Virus record (IMG/VR): IMGVR_UViG_3300009132_000042
Span: 1-22,798 of that record
DNA from: a virus
Strand: one strand, 5' to 3'
DNA length: 22,798 nt
Below, one piece after another: positions 13,899 through 21,739 of this stretch (the stretch's first letter is position 1; each line of letters opens with the position of its first letter). Position numbers and translations under genes: made by a program. The notes under the pieces were generated by a model. That model searched no databases, was not told the DNA's origin, and saw only the letters and a program-made list of their open reading frames with translations.

Positions 13899-16815
13899 AT
13901 CGTCTAGACCTTGAATGTACGAAAGTCTCGAACTCAGCCGATAAAATCTTCATAGGCAACGCAGAACTGGACTTGAGCTTGATCGTCACGTCGTCGTGCT
14001 TGCTGTGAATGGGAAAGCGAAACGAGCCGTCGTCCAAGACAAGCGACCCGATTACGGCGTCGGCTCCCAAACTAGTCGGATTGAACGGATAGGAATAAGT
14101 ATCCCGATACTGGGGAGTAACCTCAACAGTGAAGTGTCCAGTGTCGCTGTACTCGAACGCACCGTTCCGTAAGATCTGCTTGGTAAAGTTACTGGTAGAC
14201 CTCCCGCCCCGTTCCGTAGGCTGCTTGAGCGTTTGAGTGGACATCTCGTATTCAGTCTCATATTCAAGACCTACGTAAAAGTCGGTACTCGAAAGATCGC
14301 CGTTCACAGTAAACGCAGTAGCTGAAGTCCTAGTAATCGAATAACGACTACCGTTTGCTGTGTAAAGCACGGCTCCAGACGGGTCGTAAGGCATTGAACT
14401 GACTGTGGTAAGCTTGGTAGCGCTGTCGTATGAGCGCCCCAATGTCGAGTGTGCTACACGCCTGTCCAACAGTATCTTATAAGTCTTTCCACTGTCCGTT
14501 TGAGCGGGTGACAAGTCGAGCGTTTCAAGGCATCGATTCGTGCCGTCGTGCGTGAACAAGTAAAGGGTCGAGTCAACTATGTCCATTCCCAAGAACTGCT
14601 TGGAAAACGTAAACTTCGACCAAGACGATTGAATCTTGTCCTTGCCCTGCCAGAAGTAACGGTAAACGTACAAGTCATTCCCTGACGACGGGTAAGCTAC
14701 GATTGTGTTCTCGTTGGAACTCCCCGCCAAGTAGTAAATGGTAGACGGAACGTAAGCTGGTACTTGAGCTGTTAAGTCTGCTGCGTCGTATGTTTCCGAG
14801 TCCTTGTCCACGTAGTACTCGTACAGTCCAGTGAACGCTCCACGCTCATAAGGGAAGTACAAGAAGTTGGACAACGCAATAGGTCGATTGCCGACAGTCT
14901 TCATGTTGTATTCGGTAACTGGGGAGATGTTAACGGTCTTAGGCGTCAACAACTCGTTACCTCTCAACACGAACTGAGAATCGTCACTGAATAGAACGAG
15001 CTTCTCTTGAAAAGGAACTGCGTACTTGAGCTTGGATACCTTGGTATGACTCAGTCCGACGTCGATAGGAGCAGAGTCCAAAAGCGATTGAGTGGTAGTA
15101 CGCCAAAAGTTAAAGTATTCGTCAGCTTCGCTAAAGACTACGGCTGACTCCGTCAGTATGCCGAAACGGTTTTTGTAAAAGAAAAGGTCTTTGATGGTAG
15201 TCCCTACGAAAGAAGGACTTGGGTTAGTCTTGGCGTCTCCAGCGCTTCTAGCCGTCCATAGGGATTCTTGCGCAACGTACGCCAAAACCGTAGTACTGGG
15301 TCCGACGTAAGAGACGCTTGAAGCAGACCAGTCGCTGGCGTATCTAATGCCCGTTTCAACTTCCCAGTAAGACGCTCCTCCAGTCGTGGCAGGTTCGTTA
15401 GACGTGGAAGAAGTATGTGCTTGTAAGCTCTTGTAATACTTACCGTTGTGTTTGACGATGGAGGTAAAGCGGGGAATGATCTCGATAGGGAGCGTGGAGC
15501 CGTCAAAGTCCAACGGTATACCAGCTGACTGTCCAGTCGCCGTACCGTCGCTCTCCCAACCATTCGTTTCAATCCATGAACCTTCACCGAAGTTTTCGTT
15601 GTCTTTAGTCTCGAACTTGACGTAGTAGTCGTCTTGATCGAGTTCGGCGTCTCCTCGTATCTTCACTCGGAACTTGTCGAAGCATTTGGCTGGTAGGTCG
15701 GTAATGTATCCGACTTCTTTGTAAACAACGCCTAGTCCAGTATCGGACAGATCGTCGGAAGTAGTAATCGTAAAGTCTTTGTCGGCGCTGTGCTTGAGTT
15801 TCAAGACATTACCTTGTTGCTCTGTTGTAATCGTGGCACCAGCTGCTGAAATCTGTCCAGAGCTTACCGTACCGACAGCTGCCGTGGTGACTTTGGACGT
15901 AAGACCTGACCACCCCGCCACGTCTGTCCAATCGTTGAAATAGGCACTGTAAATCAACTCCGTAAACGCTACCGTTATTGGATAAGTTGCCACGTCAGAG
16001 TCATAACCGCTGCCTGGATGGGTAACCGTAACGCCTGTTATCTTTCCGTTCTCTATTATGGCTTCGCCCTTTGCTCCAGTCCCCTTGCCCGTTTGTTCCA
16101 TCGTCACTTCTACCTTGTAGTCGGTAGTCCAGCGAGGATTTACCCCCGTAGGCATCTTGTACACGCCGTTAACGGTTGGATTGGAAATGGTCACGCCAGT
16201 TACGTATTTACCCGACGTGGGAAAGGCAGTATCCAGCGCAGTTTTCAAACCAGCAGCGATGTCCGTGGAAGCGTTCGACGAGGACGTGAAACTAGAAGTT
16301 ATATTATCCACCTTGATGTTGTAGTCCGTAGAAGTGGCGCCCTGTTTGACGAATACCAAAGCTTCTTTTTCAAGGGCGTCCGACATGGTAGTACCGCTTT
16401 TGACCGTTACTTGGTCGCTAGCCACGAAGGTATAGTCGGCAACAGTCAACGCCCTTAACTGAGACATGGGCGCCGTAGCCGTGTTCAAGTACGTTTGAGC
16501 CGAACTGCTGATCGAAACGGTTATGTCGTTACCGTTTGCCAAGTCTTGAACGTCGAGTGATGCTGCGGAAGTGTTATGACTGAACAAGAAAGCGTGCTTG
16601 TTATCGGCGTCCCGCTTGAACAAATGAGTCTTTACAGCCAACCCAGAAGTACCAATTGCCTTGACGAAGTCTGTGTTAGGACGCTTCGTAAGCCCTTCCA
16701 CGACAGAGCTTAAAGCGTTTGTTTGAGACTCAGCTTGTCCTGCGTGCCTTAAATTGTCAGGCTGTTGCGAAACCCCTTGAACGAGGTTAGGAACGGACGT
16801 GGTGATTAAAGGCAT
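13888..16815 (-). CDS. Tail tube protein B / nozzle (T7 gp12-like), 975 aa
   Basis: Forms the distal tail nozzle in T7. The N-terminus MPLITTSVPNLVQGVSQQPDNLRHAGQAE and the following NALSSVVEGLTKRPNTDFV are a close family signature, as is the C-terminal ILSAEFETFVHSRSRRYGA. At 975 aa it is about 180 residues longer than T7 gp12 (794). Part of the excess seems to be an inserted beta-rich segment at about 203-285 with the motif NGKITGVTVTHPGSGYDSD (G-x-G-Y type), common as an inserted module in phage structural proteins. It begins 13 nt after the gp11 stop and overlaps gp13. There is no good Shine-Dalgarno sequence. Confidence 0.94.
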   Translation of the reverse strand: MPLITTSVPNLVQGVSQQPDNLRHAGQAESQTNALSSVVEGLTKRPNTDFVKAIGTSGLAVKTHLFKRDADNKHAFLFSHNTSAASLDVQDLANGNDITVSISSSAQTYLNTATAPMSQLRALTVADYTFVASDQVTVKSGTTMSDALEKEALVFVKQGATSTDYNIKVDNITSSFTSSSNASTDIAAGLKTALDTAFPTSGKYVTGVTISNPTVNGVYKMPTGVNPRWTTDYKVEVTMEQTGKGTGAKGEAIIENGKITGVTVTHPGSGYDSDVATYPITVAFTELIYSAYFNDWTDVAGWSGLTSKVTTAAVGTVSSGQISAAGATITTEQQGNVLKLKHSADKDFTITTSDDLSDTGLGVVYKEVGYITDLPAKCFDKFRVKIRGDAELDQDDYYVKFETKDNENFGEGSWIETNGWESDGTATGQSAGIPLDFDGSTLPIEIIPRFTSIVKHNGKYYKSLQAHTSSTSNEPATTGGASYWEVETGIRYASDWSASSVSYVGPSTTVLAYVAQESLWTARSAGDAKTNPSPSFVGTTIKDLFFYKNRFGILTESAVVFSEADEYFNFWRTTTQSLLDSAPIDVGLSHTKVSKLKYAVPFQEKLVLFSDDSQFVLRGNELLTPKTVNISPVTEYNMKTVGNRPIALSNFLYFPYERGAFTGLYEYYVDKDSETYDAADLTAQVPAYVPSTIYYLAGSSNENTIVAYPSSGNDLYVYRYFWQGKDKIQSSWSKFTFSKQFLGMDIVDSTLYLFTHDGTNRCLETLDLSPAQTDSGKTYKILLDRRVAHSTLGRSYDSATKLTTVSSMPYDPSGAVLYTANGSRYSITRTSATAFTVNGDLSSTDFYVGLEYETEYEMSTQTLKQPTERGGRSTSNFTKQILRNGAFEYSDTGHFTVEVTPQYRDTYSYPFNPTSLGADAVIGSLVLDDGSFRFPIHSKHDDVTIKLKSSSALPMKILSAEFETFVHSRSRRYGA

Positions 16816-16828
16816 TTGTTTCTATTGA

Positions 16829-17404
16829 TCATCGATCTATCACACGCAAGACGTCGTAATTGTCAAAGATGGTACGGTCTGCGTTCTCGGAATCGCTGTC
16901 TACTGCCGTAGCTTTGGCATTTATCTCGTCTCTCAAAGTGAATGCTTCGATCTCAGGCGAACCAAGAAAACGGTTTGCAAACTTGCGAGCGGCTTTGATG
17001 TTAACGTACGTACGGAACTGTTGAGGCAATTCTTCGAACGTAAGTTCAAAAGTAATGGTGACGTCCATGTCTTCGTCAAAGACGTCGGTATGGTTCTTCC
17101 TGTCATACAAAGTAGTACCACGCTGTACGATGTCCACGTCCGTGTACTTGTCGATTGGAACGTCGATTTTAAGCGTGTTGGTAGGAAGAGGAAATTGATT
17201 GGATGAGTTCCTTGCCATTGGGTATTCGAACTCGGTATTGAAATGCCAGCCTTCGGATTGCACCTCGCGACTGACTTCATCAAGCACGTTCAAAGCCGTT
17301 ACGACGGATACGGGAAGACTGCTTCCACTGATCGTGTTTACGGGTGACTCGCCGATTACGCCGAGCATTGTGTTTACCGCTTCAAGCTTTGTAGTTAGTG
17401 CCAT
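16829..17404 (-). CDS. Tail tube protein A / gatekeeper (T7 gp11-like)
   Basis: A 191-aa protein (T7 gp11 is 196 aa) that links portal and nozzle. The opening LTTKLEAVNTMLGVIGESPV, the segment VLDEVSREVQSEGWHFNTE and the C-terminal FRTYVNIKAARKFANRFLGS are characteristic of this family. It lies between the major capsid protein and gp12, as in T7. A strong hairpin (17435-17474) stands upstream, so it may be translated from read-through or processed mRNA. No clear ribosome binding site precedes the ATG. Confidence 0.95.
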   Translation of the reverse strand: MALTTKLEAVNTMLGVIGESPVNTISGSSLPVSVVTALNVLDEVSREVQSEGWHFNTEFEYPMARNSSNQFPLPTNTLKIDVPIDKYTDVDIVQRGTTLYDRKNHTDVFDEDMDVTITFELTFEELPQQFRTYVNIKAARKFANRFLGSPEIEAFTLRDEINAKATAVDSDSENADRTIFDNYDVLRVIDR

Positions 17405-17434
17405 GTCTAGTATTGGTTATAATTATGGAAGTGA

Positions 17435-17474
17435 GGAGGAGCGAGGACAAAACGAATGAAAACCCCGCTCCTCC
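17435..17474 (-). terminator. Strong hairpin after the capsid gene (T-phi position), no T-tract
   Basis: On the minus strand GGAGGAGCGGGG pairs with CCTCGCTCCTCC over 12 bp (one G-T wobble), with a 16-nt T-rich loop. It sits 18 nt downstream of the capsid stop, where T7 has its main late terminator T-phi. Because no T-run follows the stem, it may instead be an attenuator, an RNase III-type processing site or an mRNA-stabilising structure. Confidence 0.65.
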
Positions 17475-17492
17475 AACACAACCAAGAAAAGC

Positions 17493-18554
17493 CTACTTCT
17501 GCAATTCGATAGCAGCTTCGGGACGGAGAACTCCGTGACCCATAGCGTACTTCGCAATGAAAAGCGTGCCTTGACGCGAAATCTGATACTCGGACTCGGT
17601 AGCGAGATCGAGCAACTTCACGGTTCCAACGGCGCTTGGGTGGGCAACGATACCAATCGAGTTGGTGAAGTTACCATTGTACCCGCTTCCGCTGCCTCCG
17701 AATACGTCGTTGGACGCAGCTCCGTCGCCAGTAGCGGTCGAAGACAGATCGGTGGAAGGAAGGTGAGTTGACTTGTAGATATCGATACCAGCAACTTGAG
17801 CAATCGAACCAGAAGCGAGGGAGCCAGAGCCTCCTACGTCCTTGTTCGAAGCGGAAGTCGAGATGACGAGTGATCCACTGCCGCCAGTGATGAGCTTGTA
17901 GTACTCCTGTGGACGAAGAACGCAGAAGCGTCCGTCGGCAGGAACGTCGTTCTCGTCAAGCGCTTGAGCAGCGGTGAAGAGAGCGGCAACAAGTTCGGCA
18001 CCTGTAGGATCGGTGTTGTCTGCATCGTCTGAACCGTCAGCGATGGTTCCCATAGCGTTAGCGGATACGTCGAGTACTCCGCCGTCCTTACCACCAGTTA
18101 TGGTAGCTGCGGAACGAGCTGCTGCGATGAATACCTTGGCGATAGCAGTATCGAAACGGACGGCAAGAGCCTTACCCAACTCGTTAGCGTAAACGCTGCG
18201 GATGTCGTAGTGGTTCTTTACGTCGTCGATAGAACTGAGGAACGTGGAAGCGAGAAGGACGTCGTCGATAGTGATGACTACTTCGTTCTTCTTGATGTCG
18301 CTCAGATAGCTGTTACCGCTGTCTGCGATGTTCTGCCCTGGAGTGTAGTAAGAAGCGGAAGCAATGCCCGTTACGGGGAACTGCGCGCTCTTGCCATTCT
18401 CGATGGTGCGCATCGTGTGCAAACTCTTGAAAACGTTGTTTTCTTCGAATGTCGTTAATATTTCGCCAGCAAACTTCTTCAGAAAGAGAGCGTCTACGTC
18501 TCCTGCTGAATTAACCTGACCGACGCGTGAGGGAGTGGTGTCTCCATTAGCCAT
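17493..18554 (-). CDS. Major capsid protein (T7 gp10A-like)
   Basis: A 353-aa HK97-fold shell protein. It aligns readily with T7 gp10A: ALFLKKFAGEILTTF (22-36), GKSAQFPVTG (54-63), NHYDIRSVYANELG (114-127), HPSAVGTVKLLDLA (305-318) and IAKYAMGHGVLRPEAA (333-348). The middle holds glycine/serine-rich loops (224-250 and 270-294), which could be surface insertions. It has the best ribosome binding site in the window (AAGGAG, nine bases before the ATG), fitting very high expression. It is flanked by structured intergenic RNA on both sides. No gp10B-style slippery extension was recognised. Confidence 0.97.
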   Translation of the reverse strand: MANGDTTPSRVGQVNSAGDVDALFLKKFAGEILTTFEENNVFKSLHTMRTIENGKSAQFPVTGIASASYYTPGQNIADSGNSYLSDIKKNEVVITIDDVLLASTFLSSIDDVKNHYDIRSVYANELGKALAVRFDTAIAKVFIAAARSAATITGGKDGGVLDVSANAMGTIADGSDDADNTDPTGAELVAALFTAAQALDENDVPADGRFCVLRPQEYYKLITGGSGSLVISTSASNKDVGGSGSLASGSIAQVAGIDIYKSTHLPSTDLSSTATGDGAASNDVFGGSGSGYNGNFTNSIGIVAHPSAVGTVKLLDLATESEYQISRQGTLFIAKYAMGHGVLRPEAAIELQK

Positions 18555-18683
18555 GATTTATTGTCTCCTTAATTTGAGAATTAATGTTTAGTGAATGTGA
18601 CTTCAGCGTCGATAAGATTCGAAGTTATCCCGCGCACGGGGCAGCGACTTAGGTCGTTGCTTCTGTCGATTGAAAGTGATTGT
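18555..18683 (-). promoter_or_regulatory. Structured leader upstream of the major capsid gene
   Basis: A 129-bp gap with several consecutive inverted repeats: GATAA/TTATC (18611-18629), CCCG/CGGG (18629-18640), and GCAGCGAC/GTCGTTGC (18641-18660; 7 of 8 pairs with a 4-nt loop). AAGGAG then lies before the capsid ATG. In T7 the equivalent gap holds promoter phi10 and leader structure. A T7-like promoter is not clear here; TTCACTAAACATTAA (about 18580-18595) is only a weak match. Confidence 0.5.
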
Positions 18684-19148
18684 TTAGCGTCTACCGCCTG
18701 GGGTGAAGTAAAAGCCGACGATAAGCGGATAGATGCAAGTTACGGCGAAGAGGGAAATATGCCCGCTTGTAATTGCCATATGGGCTTGTGACGCTTGAAG
18801 ATCGATGAGTCCCCATAGGAATGAGTTTCGACCTTCTCCGTCAAGATTTGTTGTTGTGAGGATTGGAACGCTTGGATAGACGGTGGTGAGGAGGGTAATT
18901 GTCGAGAGCGTGCACATCCCGATAACAGCAAGCATACGCCTAGTGCCGCGAACAAAAGCGCCGCCGTCTCCCCCGTTAAGTGTTTCTTGAAATTTAAGTG
19001 CATAATCATTGTTTCGCGCCTCGCGCATCATTTCCAGCTCGTACTTCTGTTGGCGGGCATCGACCATAGCGCCGAACACGCCTTTTAAGATTGATCCCAT
19101 CGCAGCGGAGCCTCCGCCCGTCAGGAACAACGTCAACAGTTCAAGCAT
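18684..19148 (-). CDS. Holin-like membrane protein between scaffold and capsid
   Basis: A 154-aa protein with a glycine-rich hydrophobic N-terminus (1-29), a charged helix (30-58, ARQQKYELEMMREARNNDYA) and two further membrane segments (about 71-99, RRMLAVIGMCTLSTITLLTTV, and 129-148). This layout resembles three-TM phage and gene-transfer-agent holin families common in marine phages. It starts 2 nt after the scaffold stop. T7 has no gene in this position. Holin function is inferred from topology; a membrane-associated virion or assembly role remains possible. A second frame inside it encodes a candidate lipoprotein (18740-19009). Confidence 0.75.
   Translation of the reverse strand: MLELLTLFLTGGGSAAMGSILKGVFGAMVDARQQKYELEMMREARNNDYALKFQETLNGGDGGAFVRGTRRMLAVIGMCTLSTITLLTTVYPSVPILTTTNLDGEGRNSFLWGLIDLQASQAHMAITSGHISLFAVTCIYPLIVGFYFTPGGRR
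18740..19009 (-). CDS. Candidate embedded lipoprotein (Rz1/o-spanin-like) in a second frame
   Basis: An 89-aa frame wholly inside the holin-like gene in a different reading frame. The N-terminus has basic residues (FKKH), a hydrophobic core TAALLFAALGVCLLL and a perfect lipobox LSGC with Cys32, so a 58-residue mature lipoprotein is predicted, with Ala at +2 (compatible with the outer membrane). The mature part is short and has a Ser/Pro-rich opening (LPSSPPS), as in Rz1-type outer-membrane spanins, which are also often embedded genes. GAGG lies nine bases before the ATG. Against it: the frame could be a shadow of the parent's codon pattern, and Rz1 normally nests in Rz rather than in a holin. 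Confidence 0.45.
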   Translation of the reverse strand: MIMHLNFKKHLTGETAALLFAALGVCLLLSGCARSRQLPSSPPSIQAFQSSQQQILTEKVETHSYGDSSIFKRHKPIWQLQAGIFPSSP

Positions 19149-19150
19149 AG

Positions 19151-19900
19151 TTAAATTTTGGAAGACACAGCCAAGCGGCGTTCAAGTTCGTTATGATAAG
19201 CCGTGTCTCCACTCTTGTAGCGAGGATCACGCATAGCCCGACTGACTTCCTGCATCGATTCAAAAGGCAGGGTCGAAGATCCAGTCGTGTTACCCGTGAC
19301 AAGCTTGGGCTGGCTTCCGCCTACTTCCGCTTTGTAACGAGCGTATAACCCGCTTACTACGAGTTTGGCTTGATCTACGGAACCATTGTTTACCGTTTCG
19401 TTAAAAGTGTTCATCTCGTCATCAGTCAGCGTCTTTTCCGCCCATTCCGATAACGCATCGTATTCGCCGTTGGCTGCTGATTTGATCTGCGTAGCCTCGT
19501 TCTCTTGAAGAGCAGCTTGACCACGTGCATAGCCGTCAACCAATTCACGGCTAAGACCAGCTTGAGCAAGTAGCTCGTAAGTTTCTTCGGACAATTTGCC
19601 ATCGTTCTCAAAGAACTCCTTGGAAGCATCCGTGATTAAAGTCTGAGCTGGGTTAGGTTCGGTAGTAGGTTCGGTTTCGTTCTCAACTGCTTCTTCCGTA
19701 ACTTCTTCCTTGTCGGTTCCTAACTTCGATTCGAGTTCGCCGTAGGCTTTTGCCATGTCTTCGGGAGACTTGAACTTTTCGGGGAGCCATTCGGGGCGTT
19801 CTTCTTCCTGTACGTTATCCTGTACAGCTTCGGTTGCTTCTTCTGGTTCCACCTCGTTAGGCGCTGGTTCGTTTATTTCTACTTTTTGATAGTCGGTCAT
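19151..19900 (-). CDS. Capsid assembly scaffold protein (T7 gp9-like)
   Basis: A 249-aa very acidic protein, shorter than T7 gp9 (307 aa), that guides procapsid assembly and leaves before maturation. The motif RPEWLPEKFKSPEDMAKAY (35-53) is the hallmark of phage scaffold proteins of this group. An acidic, low-complexity stretch (63-84, EEVTEEAVENETEPTTE) follows, then a helical domain, and a basic C-terminal end (ERRLAVSSKI) suited to binding capsid protein. It lies between portal and capsid genes, interrupted by the holin-like gene. No strong ribosome binding site is seen. Confidence 0.92.
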   Translation of the reverse strand: MTDYQKVEINEPAPNEVEPEEATEAVQDNVQEEERPEWLPEKFKSPEDMAKAYGELESKLGTDKEEVTEEAVENETEPTTEPNPAQTLITDASKEFFENDGKLSEETYELLAQAGLSRELVDGYARGQAALQENEATQIKSAANGEYDALSEWAEKTLTDDEMNTFNETVNNGSVDQAKLVVSGLYARYKAEVGGSQPKLVTGNTTGSSTLPFESMQEVSRAMRDPRYKSGDTAYHNELERRLAVSSKI

Positions 19901-19929
19901 GACGTTTGTCCGTTTTTACTGGTTGGTTG

Positions 19930-21486
19930 TTATTGTTCAACAGGCTCTTCACCCTGCTGCTGTTGTGCTATAGCGTTAATAGTCGGCGCTACGGCGGGCG
20001 CTCCAAGCTTCATCATCATTTCTTGTTGTTGCGCTTGTTGCATAGCCATCTGAATCTCTTCGTCTGACTTGATAAGTCCATCGGTTTCGATCCCAAGTGC
20101 GGTTGCACGTCGTTTGAAGTAGTCGCCTACGTTTACGTACTGAGCGACAGCTTCGGGACCGACTACTTGATTGGCTCCTGCAAGGAACATATCGAGACGG
20201 TTAAGATCGTTTCCACGCCCTAGAGCCTCAACGCCCGTCACGATGGTAGGCTTGACGATGTCTTTCGGAAGTTTCGGTAACCTGTCCTTCTTGCTCATCC
20301 TATCCATAAGACGGGTAACAAGCGGGAGTTGAAACTCCTGAGACAATATCGAGTACAGCCCGCCCAGAGCGGATTCGAGTTCTTGTGATAACATTCGGAT
20401 TTCCTCTGCGGTAACTCGTTCTGCGTCTCTGACGACGGAGCTGTTCAAAAGGAAAGCGTGACTGAGACGATCTTGAATCTGCGCCATGACCGTTTGAGCT
20501 ACGCGAAAGTCGTTGAATTTATTGAGCTGAAGTACCGAGACGTCTCCGTCGGAGCCCTGTACAATAGCACCGTTAGGAGCTTCTGCAAGGGTACGAGCGC
20601 GAGTAGTACCGTTCGGATTGACCATGAACAAGACCTTGGCTGCTGCTGCGGAACCTTCCACGATAGCCTTGGTCAACGATTCCAAGCTCTTCAAGTCGCC
20701 GATGTATTCTTCGACAAAGCCACGACCGTAGTCTTCTCCGTCGATACGTGTATAGCGTAAAGGTAACCATGGGGACTTGTCGATAGAATACTCCCCAATC
20801 GACCCTTCTATGACGATGCCCTTGACGTCCTGTTGAACGACAAACTTGTCACCGTCCCGTACAATCGAGGTATACAGGTCGCAGTTGTTGTCTTTGGATT
20901 CCTTGTAAACTTCTTGTCGGACTTCTTCGGGAAGCATGAACGGGGCAACAGTCTCCTTGACGGCGATATGCGTAACGTTCCCCATGGCGTCACGCTTGAC
21001 AACGTAACGGTCTGGACGGAACACTCTCATACCGCCGTCGTCGGGGAGATAGAGCAACGCGTTTCCTGTGATCAACAAATTCTTCAATGCTTCGAATACG
21101 CCTACTCGGAAAGCTTCGACCTCGACTTCTTGACTGACTGCCCGTTCAACGTCGCTTAATGCTTTCTCAAGGTCGGTACGGAGTTGCTCGCCTCCTTCTT
21201 CGCCCATCTCAGCTTTGGCTTTTTCAAGCTCATAACGGTCAACTGTCAAACGGAAGAAAGGAGCGTTCGGAGGCAATAACGCAAGCAATAACTTGGAAGC
21301 AAGGTTGTTTACTCCACGCGCTCCGATCCCTTGGTAGGGCGTATAGTACTTCGTATGAGGTCCGTGACCTTCTGGCGGAAGAACGTAAGGTATGGTCAAC
21401 TCCGATGAAGAGCGGCCACGGTCGAGGAACGACCACCGCTGCCCTTCGAGCTGAGTGTATAGGCTTTGAGCCGTTTCGTATTGCAT
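19930..21486 (-). CDS. Portal / head-tail connector protein (T7 gp8-like)
   Basis: A 518-aa dodecameric portal (T7 gp8 is 536 aa) through which DNA enters and leaves. Signatures include YTPYQGIGARGVNNLASKLL (48-67), EDYGRGFVEEYIGDLKSLE (251-269) and RVTAEEIRMLSQELESALGG (357-376), followed by YSILSQEFQLPLV, nearly identical in style to T7 gp8. The C-terminus is rich in glutamine (QQAQQQ and QQQQ). The ATG is 6 nt after the 77-aa gene's stop, with no Shine-Dalgarno sequence, so coupling is likely. Confidence 0.97.
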   Translation of the reverse strand: MQYETAQSLYTQLEGQRWSFLDRGRSSSELTIPYVLPPEGHGPHTKYYTPYQGIGARGVNNLASKLLLALLPPNAPFFRLTVDRYELEKAKAEMGEEGGEQLRTDLEKALSDVERAVSQEVEVEAFRVGVFEALKNLLITGNALLYLPDDGGMRVFRPDRYVVKRDAMGNVTHIAVKETVAPFMLPEEVRQEVYKESKDNNCDLYTSIVRDGDKFVVQQDVKGIVIEGSIGEYSIDKSPWLPLRYTRIDGEDYGRGFVEEYIGDLKSLESLTKAIVEGSAAAAKVLFMVNPNGTTRARTLAEAPNGAIVQGSDGDVSVLQLNKFNDFRVAQTVMAQIQDRLSHAFLLNSSVVRDAERVTAEEIRMLSQELESALGGLYSILSQEFQLPLVTRLMDRMSKKDRLPKLPKDIVKPTIVTGVEALGRGNDLNRLDMFLAGANQVVGPEAVAQYVNVGDYFKRRATALGIETDGLIKSDEEIQMAMQQAQQQEMMMKLGAPAVAPTINAIAQQQQGEEPVEQ

Positions 21487-21492
21487 ATGAAG

Positions 21493-21726
21493 TTAGAATG
21501 GTACTGGAGAAGTCCAGTCTTCGTGACTAAGCACGTCTAGAATCTCCGCGTGAGTTAATTCAACGTCGTCTTCGTCAAGAAAGCTAGGGCGGTTTCCTTC
21601 GTATTTGATAAAAGTCTGTGAACCGTCCAGTGAGTACCTCAGCGTGTCGGCAGACGTCTCCATGACTTGGTCGAAGTCCACGCTTGCAACGTCGGATGCG
21701 GATATGATTACGTATTTTCTACTCAT
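21493..21726 (-). CDS. Small conserved-looking protein upstream of the portal
   Basis: A 77-aa protein: MSRKYVIISASDVASVDFDQV, then ETSADTLRYSLDGSQTFIKYEG and an acidic end with a tryptophan (HEDWTSPVPF). The alternating pattern suggests a compact alpha/beta fold. Proteins of this style are frequent near portal genes in marine phages, but I know no function. T7 gene 7.3 lies in a similar place without visible similarity. It is separated by 13 nt from the LamG gene and 6 nt from the portal. The short upstream gap contains TTAACCTATAAAATAC, which weakly recalls the promoter at 5354-5378. Confidence 0.75.
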   Translation of the reverse strand: MSRKYVIISASDVASVDFDQVMETSADTLRYSLDGSQTFIKYEGNRPSFLDEDDVELTHAEILDVLSHEDWTSPVPF

Positions 21727-21739
21727 GGTATTTTATAGG

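Noticed and set aside
16018-16458. Plus-strand 146-aa frame antisense to the gp12-like gene
   Set aside because: Arginine- and tyrosine-rich shadow translation without domain pattern; the gp12-like gene on the other strand is certain.
21159-21530. Plus-strand 123-aa frame antisense to the portal gene
   Set aside because: Opposite strand of a certain gene and spans the portal start region without its own signals.
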